From NCBI GenBank assembly GCA_963721005.1, contig CAVRHR010000008.1, forward strand, positions 1-64,000: a stretch of DNA of 64,000 nt, written 5' to 3'. This DNA comes from VAZQ01 sp963721005 (lineage in GTDB: Bacteria; Pseudomonadota; Alphaproteobacteria; Rhizobiales; Xanthobacteraceae). The number at the start of each line of letters is the position of its first letter. Within the stretch, counting starts at the first letter, position 1. Shown one piece after another: positions 8,796-17,871 of this stretch. Made by a program: the position numbers and the translations under genes. The notes beneath the pieces are model-generated. The model was not told the origin of the DNA. It saw only the letters and a list, made by a program, of their open reading frames with translations, and searched no databases.

Positions 8796-8964
8796 AACTC
8801 CCTCGCCCCGCAGGGGAGAGGGTGAGGGGGCTACGATGATTCCGTACCGCGACGCCGGAGCCCCCTCATCCCACCTTCTCCCCGAGCGAAGTCGGATATA
8901 TCCGACTTCGCCACCATTCATGTCCAAAGTCGGATAAATCCGACTTTGGATGGGAGAAGGAGTG
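8796..8964. repeat. Composite repeat: CTCCCTCGCCCCG...CTTCTCCC family with two nested palindromes
   Basis: The outer element runs from AACTCCCTCGCCCCGCAGGG to GGGAGAAGGAG. Related copies are at 11643-11720 (half), 51394-51540 and 52575-52720. Its inner part holds two near-perfect palindromes, CGAAGTCGGATATATCCGAC plus TTCG (8887-8910) and AAAGTCGGATAAATCCGACT plus TT (8926-8947). A palindrome of the same kind is at 46865-46884. It accounts for most of the 300-base gap, in which no gene is seen. Confidence 0.85.
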
Positions 8965-9031
8965 AAACGCATCACGTCCCTTACGTCAGCGGCTTTTGCG
9001 CAAATCGGAAGCCTGCTGAAACCTTCGTCAA

Positions 9032-10024
9032 CTAGTTGATCACCTCATAGGCGGCGAGATCGGCCCGGGGGGGCAGCTCCACGCCCAGCTCTTTGGCGGT
9101 CTTGCGGTTGATCACCAGATCGAACAGCGAAAGCTGCTCGATCGGGATATCGCCGGGCCGCGCGCCCTTGAATATCTTGTCCACGAACGAAGCGGCGCTG
9201 CGGTAGAAGTCCCGCAGGTCCTCGCCCAGGCTCATCAGCCCGCCGGCCTCCACATAGGTGCGGTCGGCAAAGATCGACGGCAAACGATATTTGAGCGCCA
9301 GGTCGGCGAGCTGTTGCGGCCGGGTGAGGAAAAACCGGTCCGACGGCACCTTGACGGCCCCAACGCGTTCCTTGGCCAGGAGCTCGAAGGCAGCGTCGAT
9401 GTCCGCCGGCACGCGCGCGTCCACCGGGACGACCTCGAGCCCGGCCAGGCGGCCTGCAGCCTGCATGCTCGTCAGGACGGCCGATGCGTCCGAGCTCTCC
9501 GGATTCTGCAACAGCCCGACCCGCGCCAGCTTGGGCACTACCGCGGCCAGCAGCGCCAATTGCCTGGCGGAGGAATCCTCGCCGGTGCTCGCCAACCCGG
9601 TGATGTTGCCGCCGGGATGCGCGAGGTTCGACACGAAGCCGTTGCCGACCGGATCGAGCGAGTAGCCCATCACGATCGGTATGGTGCGGGTCGCCTGCCG
9701 CACCGGATAGACCATCGCGGGACTGCCCAGGAAGATGACATCGGTATTGAGCTTGGCGAAATCGCTGACGAGGTCCAGGATGCGCAGGAAGCGTCCATCG
9801 GCAAACCGCCAATCGATGATGTAATTCTTGCCCGCCACGTAGCCGAGCTCGTCCATGCCTTGCAGGAACCCGTCATAGGCGGGAGACCGCATGCCCTCGA
9901 CTACGATCCCGATGCGCCAGACCTTGGCGGGCTGCTGGGCACGCGCGCCCGTCGGCCAGCCGGCCGCCGTGCCGCCGATCAGGCCGCCGCCGACCAGGCC
10001 GATGAATTCCCGCCGCCCAATCAT
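9032..10024 (-). CDS. ABC transporter substrate-binding protein (PF04392 type)
   Basis: The start is set at 10024, where MIGRREFIGLVGGGLIGG gives a Tat-like signal ending ARAQQ; a longer frame to 10090 adds residues without signal character. The mature protein (about 300 residues) has the two-lobed fold of the ABC-substrate-binding family with VWRIGIV, GYSLDPVGNGFVSNLAHPGGNITGL and FAVDLC-like hinge features replaced here by LPSIFADRTYVEAGGLMSLG. Permease and ATPase genes are not adjacent, so it is an orphan binding protein, which is common for this group in bradyrhizobia. The ligand is unknown, perhaps an amino acid or aromatic compound. Confidence 0.85.
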   Translation of the reverse strand: MIGRREFIGLVGGGLIGGTAAGWPTGARAQQPAKVWRIGIVVEGMRSPAYDGFLQGMDELGYVAGKNYIIDWRFADGRFLRILDLVSDFAKLNTDVIFLGSPAMVYPVRQATRTIPIVMGYSLDPVGNGFVSNLAHPGGNITGLASTGEDSSARQLALLAAVVPKLARVGLLQNPESSDASAVLTSMQAAGRLAGLEVVPVDARVPADIDAAFELLAKERVGAVKVPSDRFFLTRPQQLADLALKYRLPSIFADRTYVEAGGLMSLGEDLRDFYRSAASFVDKIFKGARPGDIPIEQLSLFDLVINRKTAKELGVELPPRADLAAYEVIN

Positions 10025-10118
10025 GTGTCGGTCCTCGATGGCCATCCGGCCGGTTCTCGCGAGCGCCAGCCTAGCACAATCGCTGTGCATTTTCGGACAA
10101 ACGCCGGCTGGGCATGAT

Positions 10119-10171
10119 CCGGAAGGGACCCGCTCGGTACGCTATATAATTGTACGCGCCGGCATGCCAGA
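10119..10171 (+). promoter_or_regulatory. Possible promoter/operator before the MHS transporter
   Basis: A TATAAT hexamer at 10145-10150 is flanked by a direct repeat GTACGC - 9 bases - GTACGC. It lies about 135 bases before the transporter start. No good -35 sequence is seen, so this is tentative. Confidence 0.25.
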
Positions 10172-10284
10172 GTGGGGGACAGGCGGTCGCACGCGGGCGA
10201 TGCGGGATACCCTCGACGGCCCGCGGGCAGATGAGCAAGTCGCAGATCCGGGCCGAAGAGCCGGACGGTCAGGGAGGTCCAGCC

Positions 10285-11607
10285 ATGTCGCAATCTCTGT
10301 CGCAATCCATGCCGGCCCCCCCCGAGATCACGTCACGGGTGGGCGCCATCGTGCGCTCGACCGGCGGCAATTTCCTCGAGATGTTCGATTTCTTCTTGTT
10401 CGGGTTCTACGCCACCTACATCGCCAAGGCGTTCTTCCCGACCGAGAACGAAGTCAACGGTCTGCTGCTCACGTTTACGACGTTCTGGCTCGGCGCCCTG
10501 ATGCGGCCGGTCGGAGCAATCGTGCTCGGCGCCTATATCGACCGGATCGGCCGCCGCAAGGGGTTGATCGTGACGCTCGCCATCATGGCGTTGGGCACGG
10601 TCTTCATCGCGGTCACCCCGACCTACGGCACCATCGGCATCGCGGCGCCGATCATCGTGCTTATCGGCCGGCTGCTACAGGGCTTCTCTGCCGGCGTGGA
10701 GCTCGGCGGCGTGTCGATCTATCTGTTCGAGATCGCCACCCCCGGCAACAAAGGATTCTACACGGCGTTCCAGTCGGCGAGCCAGCAAGTCGCGATCTTC
10801 GTCGCGGCCATCATCGGCTTTGCCATGAACGCCAGCCTGACGTCGCAGCAGATCGCCGACGGTGGCTGGCGCATCCCGTTCTTCATCGGCTGCCTGATCG
10901 TTCCGTTCATCTTCGTTCTGCGCCGCTCGCTGCAGGAGACGCCGGAGTTCCTGTCGCAGAAGAAGCATCCCACCACGGCGGAGATTTTCGCCTCGATGGC
11001 GGCAAACTGGCCGATCGTGCTGCTCGGCATGCTGCTGGTCGTGCTCACCACGGTGACGTTCTATCTCATCACCGTCTATACGCCCACCTTCGGCAAGAGC
11101 GTGCTCAAGCTCACCGAGGCAGAGAGCCTGCTGGTCACCCTGTGCGTTGCCTGCACCAATTTCGTCTGGCTGCCGATCGGCGGCGCGATTTCCGACCGGA
11201 TCGGCCGCAAGAGCGTGCTGCTGACGATCGCGGTGCTGGCGTTCGTCACCGCCTATCCGGCGTTGTACTGGCTGGTCGCCTCGCCGACCTTCGGCAAGAT
11301 GCTCATGGTGGAGCTTCTGTTCTCGTTTTACTTCGGCGTCTACAACGGGGCCATGGTGGCGGCACTCTCCGAGCTGGTGCCCAAGCACGTGCGTGCGACC
11401 TGCTTCTCGCTGGCCTTCAGCCTGGCGGCGGCGCTGTTCGGCACCGCCACGCCGCTGGTGTCGACCTGGCTGATCAACACGACCGGCGACAAGGCTTCGC
11501 CGGGCTTCTGGCTGATGGCCGCGGGCCTGTGCGGGATCGTCTCGACCCTGGTGCTCTATCGCGGCGGCGCCGCCATGCCGGTGCGGGTCGCGACCAGCAG
11601 CGCGTAG
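10285..11607 (+). CDS. MFS transporter, metabolite:proton symporter (MHS) type
   Basis: The ATG at 10285 follows AGGGAGG and gives 440 residues with about 12 membrane segments. The opening GGNFLEMFDFFLFGFYATYI and the loop RPVGAIVLGAYIDRIGRRKG are hallmarks of the MHS group that includes citrate, tricarballylate, ketoglutarate and proline/betaine symporters. A second D-R-x-G-R-K motif (SDRIGRKSVLL) occurs between helices 8 and 9. The FLE-FD-FF-F-FYA start resembles the CitA/TcuC subgroup, so a tricarboxylate is a reasonable guess, unproven. The divergent neighbour is an orphan ABC binding protein. Confidence 0.87.
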   Translation: MSQSLSQSMPAPPEITSRVGAIVRSTGGNFLEMFDFFLFGFYATYIAKAFFPTENEVNGLLLTFTTFWLGALMRPVGAIVLGAYIDRIGRRKGLIVTLAIMALGTVFIAVTPTYGTIGIAAPIIVLIGRLLQGFSAGVELGGVSIYLFEIATPGNKGFYTAFQSASQQVAIFVAAIIGFAMNASLTSQQIADGGWRIPFFIGCLIVPFIFVLRRSLQETPEFLSQKKHPTTAEIFASMAANWPIVLLGMLLVVLTTVTFYLITVYTPTFGKSVLKLTEAESLLVTLCVACTNFVWLPIGGAISDRIGRKSVLLTIAVLAFVTAYPALYWLVASPTFGKMLMVELLFSFYFGVYNGAMVAALSELVPKHVRATCFSLAFSLAAALFGTATPLVSTWLINTTGDKASPGFWLMAAGLCGIVSTLVLYRGGAAMPVRVATSSA

Positions 11608-11642
11608 CAGTTGTTGTAGCCTCGTCAGGGGGCCACGGCGTT

Positions 11643-11720
11643 CCACTCCCTAGCCCCGAAGGGGAGAGGGTGGGGTGAGGGGGTTACGATGTTTCCGTAT
11701 CGCACCGCCGGATGCTTCTA
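11643..11720. repeat. Half copy of the CTCCCTCGCCCCG family, cut by the IS
   Basis: The bases from CACTCCCTAGCCCCGAAGGG to TTTCCGTATCGCACCGCCGG match the left half of the 8796 element. It stops at the IS left end and does not resume on the right side. Confidence 0.75.
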
Positions 11721-12574
11721 GGGTCAGAACTCATTAATTTTGCTGCAGTGGCAAAGCAATCCTGATTCCATATGTACCTGATTCGTTTTGGGGGATCGGG
11801 ACCATGCGGAAGAACCTGTTTTGGCTGAGCGATGAGCAATGGGAGCGGATTGAGCCTTATCTGCCGACGGATGTGCGAGGCGTCGAGCGTGCAGACGATC
11901 GGCGCGTTATCAGTGGCATCGTGCATGTGTTGAAGAGCGGGTGCCGCTGGTGCGATTGCCCGCCCGAATATGGTCCCCCGACCACGATCTATAACCGGTT
12001 TGTTCGCTGGGCTCGACGCGGCATCTGGGAAAAGCTATTCCGCGAGCTTGCTGGGAATGGGCGATCCACAGATACGCAGATGATCGACTCCACACATGTG
12101 AAAGCGCACCGCTCGGCAGCCGGCGGAAAAGGGGGGAGAAAAAGCAGGCTGTGGGCCGTTCGCGCGGAGGGCGCAACACGAAGATCCATGCACTCGCAGA
12201 TGCTAAGGGGCGGCTAATCGCCATCCTGCTGACCGGAGGAGAAGCGCACGATTGTCCGGTGGCTGAGCGCTTGTTCCGTAGAGTGCAGCGACCCAAACGC
12301 ATGCTTGGCGACAAGGCGTATGACAGTGCCGAGTTGCGCGAGGAACTTGATGAGCATGGAACCAAGTCGGTCATTCCAAATCGCTCCAACAGGAAGCAAC
12401 CGTTCAGCTTCAGCAAGCGCCTCTACACACTGCGCTGGCGCATCGAGGCCGCTTTCAACAGGTTGAAGGACTTCAGGCGCGTCGCAACACGCTACGATAG
12501 GCTGGCGCGCAACTATCTCGCCTCTGTGTGCCTCGCTGCGGCCCTGGTATGGTGGATTTAATGAGTCTGCACCC
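11721..12574 (+). mobile_element. IS5-family insertion sequence (IS427-like), 854 bp
   Basis: The left end GGGTCAGAACTCATTAATTT and the reverse complement of the right end, GGGTGCAGACTCATTAAATC, form imperfect terminal inverted repeats. Each end is flanked by TA (11719-11720 and 12575-12576), the usual 2-bp target for this group. One transposase in two overlapping frames fills the interior. The element lies between a truncated palindromic repeat and an integrase tail, so a deletion next to it is likely. Confidence 0.92.
11804..12561 (+). CDS. IS5-family transposase made by -1 frameshift (orfA/orfB)
   Basis: orfA (11804-12217) starts MRKNLFWLSDEQWERIEPYL and carries the N-terminal domain and the first Asp (QMIDSTHVKAHRS). 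orfB (frame -1, usable from about 12130, listed from 12151 to 12561) carries RGGRNTKIHALADAKG, the second Asp region (LGDKAYDSAELR) and the final Glu segment (YTLRWRIEAAFNRLKDFRR). The switch lies at the A/G run AAAAGGGGGGAGAAAAAG (12127-12144), where a -1 slip joins GGKGG to EKKQAVGRSRGG. This arrangement is normal for the IS427 group, so the enzyme is probably functional. Confidence 0.88.
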
Positions 12575-12576
12575 TA

Positions 12577-12681
12577 GTTCACTCGAATATCACCACCACG
12601 ATGAGGTATGCCCACGTCGCTCCCTCAACGCTGCGAACCGCGATAGACGATAGACATGCTGAATCCAAAGAAGCTCATAAA
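12577..12681 (+). pseudogene. C-terminal fragment of a tyrosine-recombinase integrase
   Basis: Immediately right of the IS, the frame reads HSNITTTMRYAHVAPSTLR. This is the signature of the last helix of phage/island integrases, including the catalytic Tyr (RYAH). Nothing of the preceding catalytic domain survives on either side of the IS. It is therefore a relic of an integrated element that once ended here. Confidence 0.75.
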
Positions 12682-12717
12682 TATGGATTTTGGGCAACCC
12701 GTGGATTCAACTGCAAC

Positions 12718-12755
12718 AATGGGAGGCAACGCCAAAAGTGTGGTTGCCTCCCATT
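12718..12755 (-). terminator. Strong hairpin following a small minus-strand frame
   Basis: AATGGGAGGCAAC and GTTGCCTCCCATT are perfect 13-base complements around a 12-base loop. On the minus strand it begins just after the stop at 12760-12762. There is no T run, so it could be a terminator without U tail or a bidirectional structure. Confidence 0.5.
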
Positions 12756-12759
12756 TCCG

Positions 12760-13009
12760 TTACCAGTAGGGGCGCACCCCGTCACCATCAAGATTGGAGA
12801 CCAAGCACCTTACGAAGCCCTCATCGGAGGCGACCTCGAAGACCCACCCGGTTGCGTCGAGAACCACCCCTTCTTTTGTCGGGAGGCCCGCGTTCTCCAT
12901 TTCAGCCTTGAGCCAGAGGACGAATTTCTGATTTTCGCCAAGCGCTCGGACGATTCTCGGGACTCGTCGTGGAGAACCTCGCTTGCACTTGGAATTGCGT
13001 CAGGCTCAT
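12760..13009 (-). pseudogene. Small hypothetical protein, probably frameshifted
   Basis: A minus-strand frame open from 12999 to the TAA at 12760 reads RALGENQKFVLWLKAEMENAG then LPTKEGVVLDATGWVFEVAS and ends GDGVRPYW. It has the composition of a real protein but no usable start. An ATG at 13009 in the neighbouring frame (MSLTQFQVQARFSTTSP) would join it after a one-base shift. It is followed by a strong hairpin. The family is not recognised, and a broken small gene of about 80 residues is my reading. Confidence 0.35.
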
Positions 13010-13032
13010 GCCTGCGACTGCCGACCGGTCGA

Positions 13033-16000
13033 TCACTCCGCGGCAATTGGCTGCTGCGGGCGCGTTCCCTGCGGGGACGGCGTAGGGGATGCTTGCGGTG
13101 ACCCCGGAATAGGCCCCGCGCCCGGCCGCAGCCTTTCGCGTACCGCCTGGAACCAGACGTAGAGCGGCGGAATGACGAATATTCCGACGAAGGACGCCAG
13201 GATCATGCCACCAAATACCGGCGTGCCGATTCCGCGGCGCGCCAGTTGCGAGGCGCCGGTCGCCACCACGAGCGGCAACAGGCCAAGAATGAAAGCGAAG
13301 GAGGTCATCATGACCGGACGGAAGCGTTGCCGGGCTCCTTCAGTCGCAGCTTCGAAGAGCGGAACGCCATGCTCCCGCTTCTCCTTCGCGAATTCCACGA
13401 TCAGGATGCCGTTCTTGGCGGCAAGGCCAATCAGCACCACCATGCCGATCTGTGCGTAGAGATCGAGCGTAAGATGGCCGAGCAGGATCGCCAGGAATGA
13501 TCCCAGCACGCCGACGCTTACCGACAGCAGAACCGGGACCGGAATGGTCCAGCTCTCGTACAGGGCGACCAGGAACAGATAGGCGAACAGAACCGAGAAG
13601 CCGAGGATCATCGCGGTCTTGCCCTCCGCCCGCTTCTCCTGAAACGCGGTATCGGTCCATTCGCCCGCATAGCCGGCCGGAAGCGTGCGCGCCGCGACGT
13701 CTTCCATTGCCTTGAGCGCCTGGCCCGAGGATATGCCGGGCGCCGGATTGCCTTGCACCGTCACGGCGCGCAGATTGTTGAAACGTATGAGCGCCGGCGG
13801 ACCCACGACGACACGAACCTCCACCAGGCTTCGCAACGGAATCATTTTGCCGCCTGAATCGCGCACATTGATGCGGTAGATGTCGTCGAACTCGCGCCCG
13901 GTCAGCGGCATCGGCCTGCACCTGCACCTGCCAAGTGCGGCCGAACAGGTTGACGTTGTTGACGAAGTAGCCGCCGAGCGAGGCCTGCAGCGCCTGAAAG
14001 ACATCGTTGAGCTTGACACCGAGAATCTCCACCTTGTCTCGATTGATGTCGAGATAGACCGATGGATTGGTCGCCGAGAAGGTGCTGAACACCCGCGTCA
14101 GCTGCGGGTCCTGATTGGCCGCGACCACAAGCCCACGCAGCACCTGCGCCAGCGTCTTGGGGTCGCCGCCCTGCAGATCTTGGAGCACATAGGTAAAGCC
14201 ACCGCCGGTGCCGAGACCGAGAATCGGCGGTGGGGTCAGCGGAACAACCGAGCCGCTGCTGATCTGCCGGAACTTCGTGTTGAGGCGGTCGACGATCTGG
14301 CGCAGACCGAGCGAGGCGTCTCTACGCTCCTCGAACGGCTTGAACGTAACCACAAGGAAAGCGCTGTTCGATTGCGAATAGTTGTCGATGAAATTCAGCC
14401 CGACCACAGAAGTGACGTCGGCGACCGCCGGTTCCTGCCTGAGGATGGCTTCGGTTTCGCCGACGACATCGGTGGACCGCGCGACCGACGAGCCGCCTGG
14501 CAATTGCACCACCACGAACATGGCGCCCTGGTCATCCTCCGGCAGGAAGCCGGTTGGCGTGACCCTGGCCAATGCGACGACCCCGAACGCGGCAACGCCG
14601 ACCGCCACCAAACCGATCAGGGAAAAACGGACGACGTGGCCGACCGCATCACCATAGCGGTTTCTCACCTGATCAATCGAACGCATGACGTAGCCCATGA
14701 CGCCGCGCCTCGGCCCATGATGGGGCCGCAGCAGCACGCCGCACAGCGCGGGCGACAGGGTGAGCGCATTGATGGCCGAGATGAACATCGAAACCGCGAC
14801 CGTGACGGCGAATTGCCGGAAAAGCTCGCCGGAAATGCCGGGTATGAAGGCGACCGGCACGAACACCGAGAGCAGCACCAGCGTGATGGCGATGATCGGC
14901 GCCGTGATCTCGGACATCGCCCGCTTGGTCGCCTCGCCGGGCGAAAGCTCGGGATGTTCCTCCATCACGCGCTCGACGTTCTCCACGACCACGATCGCGT
15001 CATCGACCACGATGCCGATCGCCAGCACCACCGCCAAAAGCGACACGGTGTTGGCCGAATAGCCGACCGCCAGCAGCGCCACGAAGGTGCCGATCAGGCT
15101 GACCGGCACCGCCAGAACCGGGATCAGGGTGGCGCGCAGGCTGCCGAGGAAGAGAAACACCACGATCGCCACGAGGATGAAGGCCTCGACCAGGGTTTTA
15201 ACGACCTCGCGGATCGTATCGGTGACAAAGACCGTCGGATCATAGGTGACCTTCCAGGCCAGATCGTCGGGAAAGCGTTTCTCCATGCTGGCAATCCGGT
15301 CGCGCACGGCCTTCAGGGTCGCGATCGCATTGGCGCCCGGCGACTGATAGATCGCGACGACCGCCGCGGGCCCGCCGTTGAACCGGGTCGCGCGGTCGAG
15401 ATTGGCGGCGCCGAGCTCCAGCCGCGCCACATCGCTGAGCCGCAGCACGGACCCGTCCGGATTGGTGCGGATGATGATGTTCTCGAATTCCGCGACCGAG
15501 GTCAGGCGGCCCTTGGTCTGGATGTTGAGCTGCAGCTGCTGATCGTTCGAGATCGGGCGCGCTCCGATGCGTCCCACCGCGGCCTGGATGTTCTGGGCCT
15601 GGATCGCACTGATGATGTCGCCGGTGGTCAGGTTGAGCCCGGTGAGCAGGTCGGTCCGGACCCAGGCCCGCATCGCGTAGTCCTGCGGGCCCCACAGGGC
15701 GGCGTCGCCCACGCCGGGTGTGCTCTTGATCTGATCGAGCAGGTTGATGGTGACAAAGTTGGAGAGAAAGAGCGGATCGTGCGTGTGCTGCGGAGAATAG
15801 AACGCGATCACGCCGAGCAGCGCCGACGACTTCTTCTTGACCGTCACCCCCTGGCGCTGCACGTCGGAAGGCAGGCTCGAGAGTGCGATCTGGACACGGT
15901 TGTTGACGTTGACGGTGTTGATGTCGGGATCGGTGCCGAGCTCGAAGGACGCCGTGAGCGTGTAGCTGCCGTCATCGCCGCTCACGCTCTTCATGTAGAT

Positions 16001-16228
16001 CATCTTGTCGACGCCGACGACCTGCGCCTCGATCGGCTGCGCGATGGTGGCGTCCACCACGGAAGCATTGGCGCCGGGAAAGAACGTCGTGACCGAGACC
16101 TGTGGGGGAACGATGTCGGGGTACTGAGCGAGCGGGATCGAGTAGAGCGCCACCAGACCGGCGATCGTGGTGACCAACGCGATGACGATGGCAAGCCGCG
16201 GCCGATCGACAAAGATTGCGGAGAGCAT
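13033..16228 (-). CDS. RND multidrug efflux permease (HAE1 type), one frameshift
   Basis: About 1,064 residues, normal for the AcrB/MexB family. The N-terminal frame starts MLSAIFVDRPRLAIVIALVT and keeps the proton-relay DD (GIVVDDAIVVVENVERV) at about residue 407. The C-terminal frame keeps the Lys of helix 10 (GLAAKNGILIVEFAKEK). The two frames must be joined near 13888-13893, where GAACTC (plus strand) occurs; reading GACTC restores ADAADRARVDDIYRINV. It works with the adaptor encoded 5 bases upstream and an outer-membrane channel from elsewhere. The last 35 residues are rich in Pro, Ser and Gln. The break is probably a read error and not decay. Confidence 0.88.
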
Positions 16229-16233
16229 CGGCT

Positions 16234-17343
16234 TCAGCCCCGGGTGAGCGCCTGCGACATCGGTGCGGCCTGAACCGGAACGCCGGGGCGTACGGCCTGC
16301 AGGCCCTGAACGATGACCTGCTCGCCACCGGACAGCCCTTGCTCGACGATCGCGTCGGTTCCGCTCTCACCGGTGGCCTTGACCCGCTTCACCGCGGCCT
16401 TGCCATCCTGGACCACAAACACATAGACGCCTTCCTGGTCGGCGATGAGGGCCGCTTGCGGAACCAGCACCTTCTCCTGCGGCGTATCGCCTTCGACCGT
16501 CACCCGCACGAGCTGGCCGTCGACCAGACCGCCCGAGGGATTGGGAAAGCTCGCGCGCACCAGCACGGTGTCGGTTGAGCGATCGACGGTCACATCGACG
16601 AAATTGACCTTGCCGACCTGCTCATAAGTCGAGTTGTCGGAAAAACGAATCCTGACCTTGACGTCGTTGACGTCGACCTGCCGGCCGGTCTGCCGCAGTG
16701 CCAGGAATTCCCGCTGGCTTACGGGGAATGTGACATACATCGGATCCTGGCTGACGATCACCGTCAGCGGCCCGCTGTCCGGGCCAATGACATTGCCCCT
16801 TGTCACATTCGTCCTGCCGACCTTTCCGGCAATCGGCGAGGCGATCTCTGTGTAGCCGAGATTGATGTTGGCGGTGGACAGATTCGCCTCGTCCTGCATC
16901 ATTGCGCCCTTCGCCTGACCGTCGGCTGCAAGCGCCTGATCCCGCGCCGCGGGGGTGCCAGCATTCTTGGCGAGCAGGTCCTCGGCCCGCTGCAGTTGGA
17001 TCTCGGTGAGGGTCCTGGACGCCTTGCTGCGTTCCAGCGCGCCCTGCGCCTGCTCGACGGCGGCCTGGAAAAGGCCCTTCTCGATCCGATAGAGGGGCGC
17101 GCCCTCCTGGATCAGATCGCCCTCCTTGAACAGAACCTGCTCGAGGTATCCGGTGACCCGGGCTCTCACCTCGACGCGATCGATGGCCTCCACGCGCCCG
17201 ACAAATTCCCGGCTTTGCGTGATCGGCCTGCGTTCCGCCGTCACCGTGCCGACCGCAATCGGCGTCGAGTTGCCTTGCTGTTGGGCAGCCGCCGGCAACG
17301 ACAGGCCGCAAAGTAACGCCAACCCGCTGATCAGCAGACGCAT
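16234..17343 (-). CDS. RND efflux periplasmic adaptor (membrane fusion protein)
   Basis: The start MRLLISGLALLCGLSLPAAA gives a clear signal peptide, so 17343 is preferred over frames reaching 17634; the product is 369 residues. The lipoyl half-motifs (RVEAIDRVEVRARVTGYLEQ, and the later IASPIAGKVGRTNVTRGNVI) flank a helical hairpin, followed by beta-barrel and membrane-proximal domains. No lipobox Cys is present, so it is soluble or held by an uncleaved signal. It precedes the permease by 5 bases in one operon. Adaptors of this kind link the inner-membrane pump to a TolC-type channel. Confidence 0.9.
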   Translation of the reverse strand: MRLLISGLALLCGLSLPAAAQQQGNSTPIAVGTVTAERRPITQSREFVGRVEAIDRVEVRARVTGYLEQVLFKEGDLIQEGAPLYRIEKGLFQAAVEQAQGALERSKASRTLTEIQLQRAEDLLAKNAGTPAARDQALAADGQAKGAMMQDEANLSTANINLGYTEIASPIAGKVGRTNVTRGNVIGPDSGPLTVIVSQDPMYVTFPVSQREFLALRQTGRQVDVNDVKVRIRFSDNSTYEQVGKVNFVDVTVDRSTDTVLVRASFPNPSGGLVDGQLVRVTVEGDTPQEKVLVPQAALIADQEGVYVFVVQDGKAAVKRVKATGESGTDAIVEQGLSGGEQVIVQGLQAVRPGVPVQAAPMSQALTRG

Positions 17344-17462
17344 GTTTGGTTTTCCACGCCCGGACTCCATCCTCGAATCCGCTGCGACGAATCGCCTCCC
17401 GTCCCCAGCTTGATGCATCGTGCTTACAAAGTCTTGCCGTTGGTGACAAGGTGGTGACCGCA

Positions 17463-17476
17463 AGTATGGAAATACT
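17463..17476. promoter_or_regulatory. Possible operator AGTAT-N4-ATACT
   Basis: A perfect 5-4-5 inverted repeat lies in the promoter-side region of the efflux operon, 120 bases from its start. A TetR-like repressor would be typical of such pumps, but no regulator gene is adjacent. Confidence 0.3.
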
Positions 17477-17497
17477 ACCCGCGGGGGGGGACAATTC

Positions 17498-17511
17498 TTG
17501 ATCCAAATCAA
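17498..17511. promoter_or_regulatory. FNR/FixK-type box TTGATCCAAATCAA
   Basis: This is a perfect TTGA-N6-TCAA palindrome in the divergent region between the efflux operon (start 17343) and the porin (start 17872). If it is used as a class II site at -41.5, transcription toward the pump would begin near 17463. Which gene it serves is not clear. The rest of this 530-base gap shows no gene. Confidence 0.5.
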
Positions 17512-17871
17512 CATTCGGCAAGATATGTTCAGCGGCCTGTATCCGTTGATGAATTTGGAGTTGACGAACATCCGCGCCGGCGGTCTCTCCGCGCTGCGCG
17601 CAGGCCTTCTCTCGGTACGGTGCGGCAGTGTCACTTACGTTTTTGTCGCAATGTTGCAACAGGTGGAGACTTTCCGTTGTGGACAACCGCTATTTGGAAA
17701 GCGTGCGCTCCGGATTTGAATTAGTGTCGAATGCGCAATCAAGCTGTTCGCGCGGCCACTGCCTTGGCGACGTAAGGTCAATTGCCGTGATCGTTGTTGA
17801 TTTGCCGTCAGGGCACTAGCCGGTTTGGGGGGGCCTCATCTACCGAGCGCCCGCATCGCTGGGGATGTGTC

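Noticed and set aside
12127..12144. Frame change in the transposase considered as a sequencing error
   Set aside because: A -1 shift at an A/G run is the normal way the IS427 group makes its transposase.
13880..16273. Plus-strand frame of about 797 codons opposite the RND gene
   Set aside because: It has Asp/Arg/His-rich antisense composition, and the minus strand encodes a clear RND permease.
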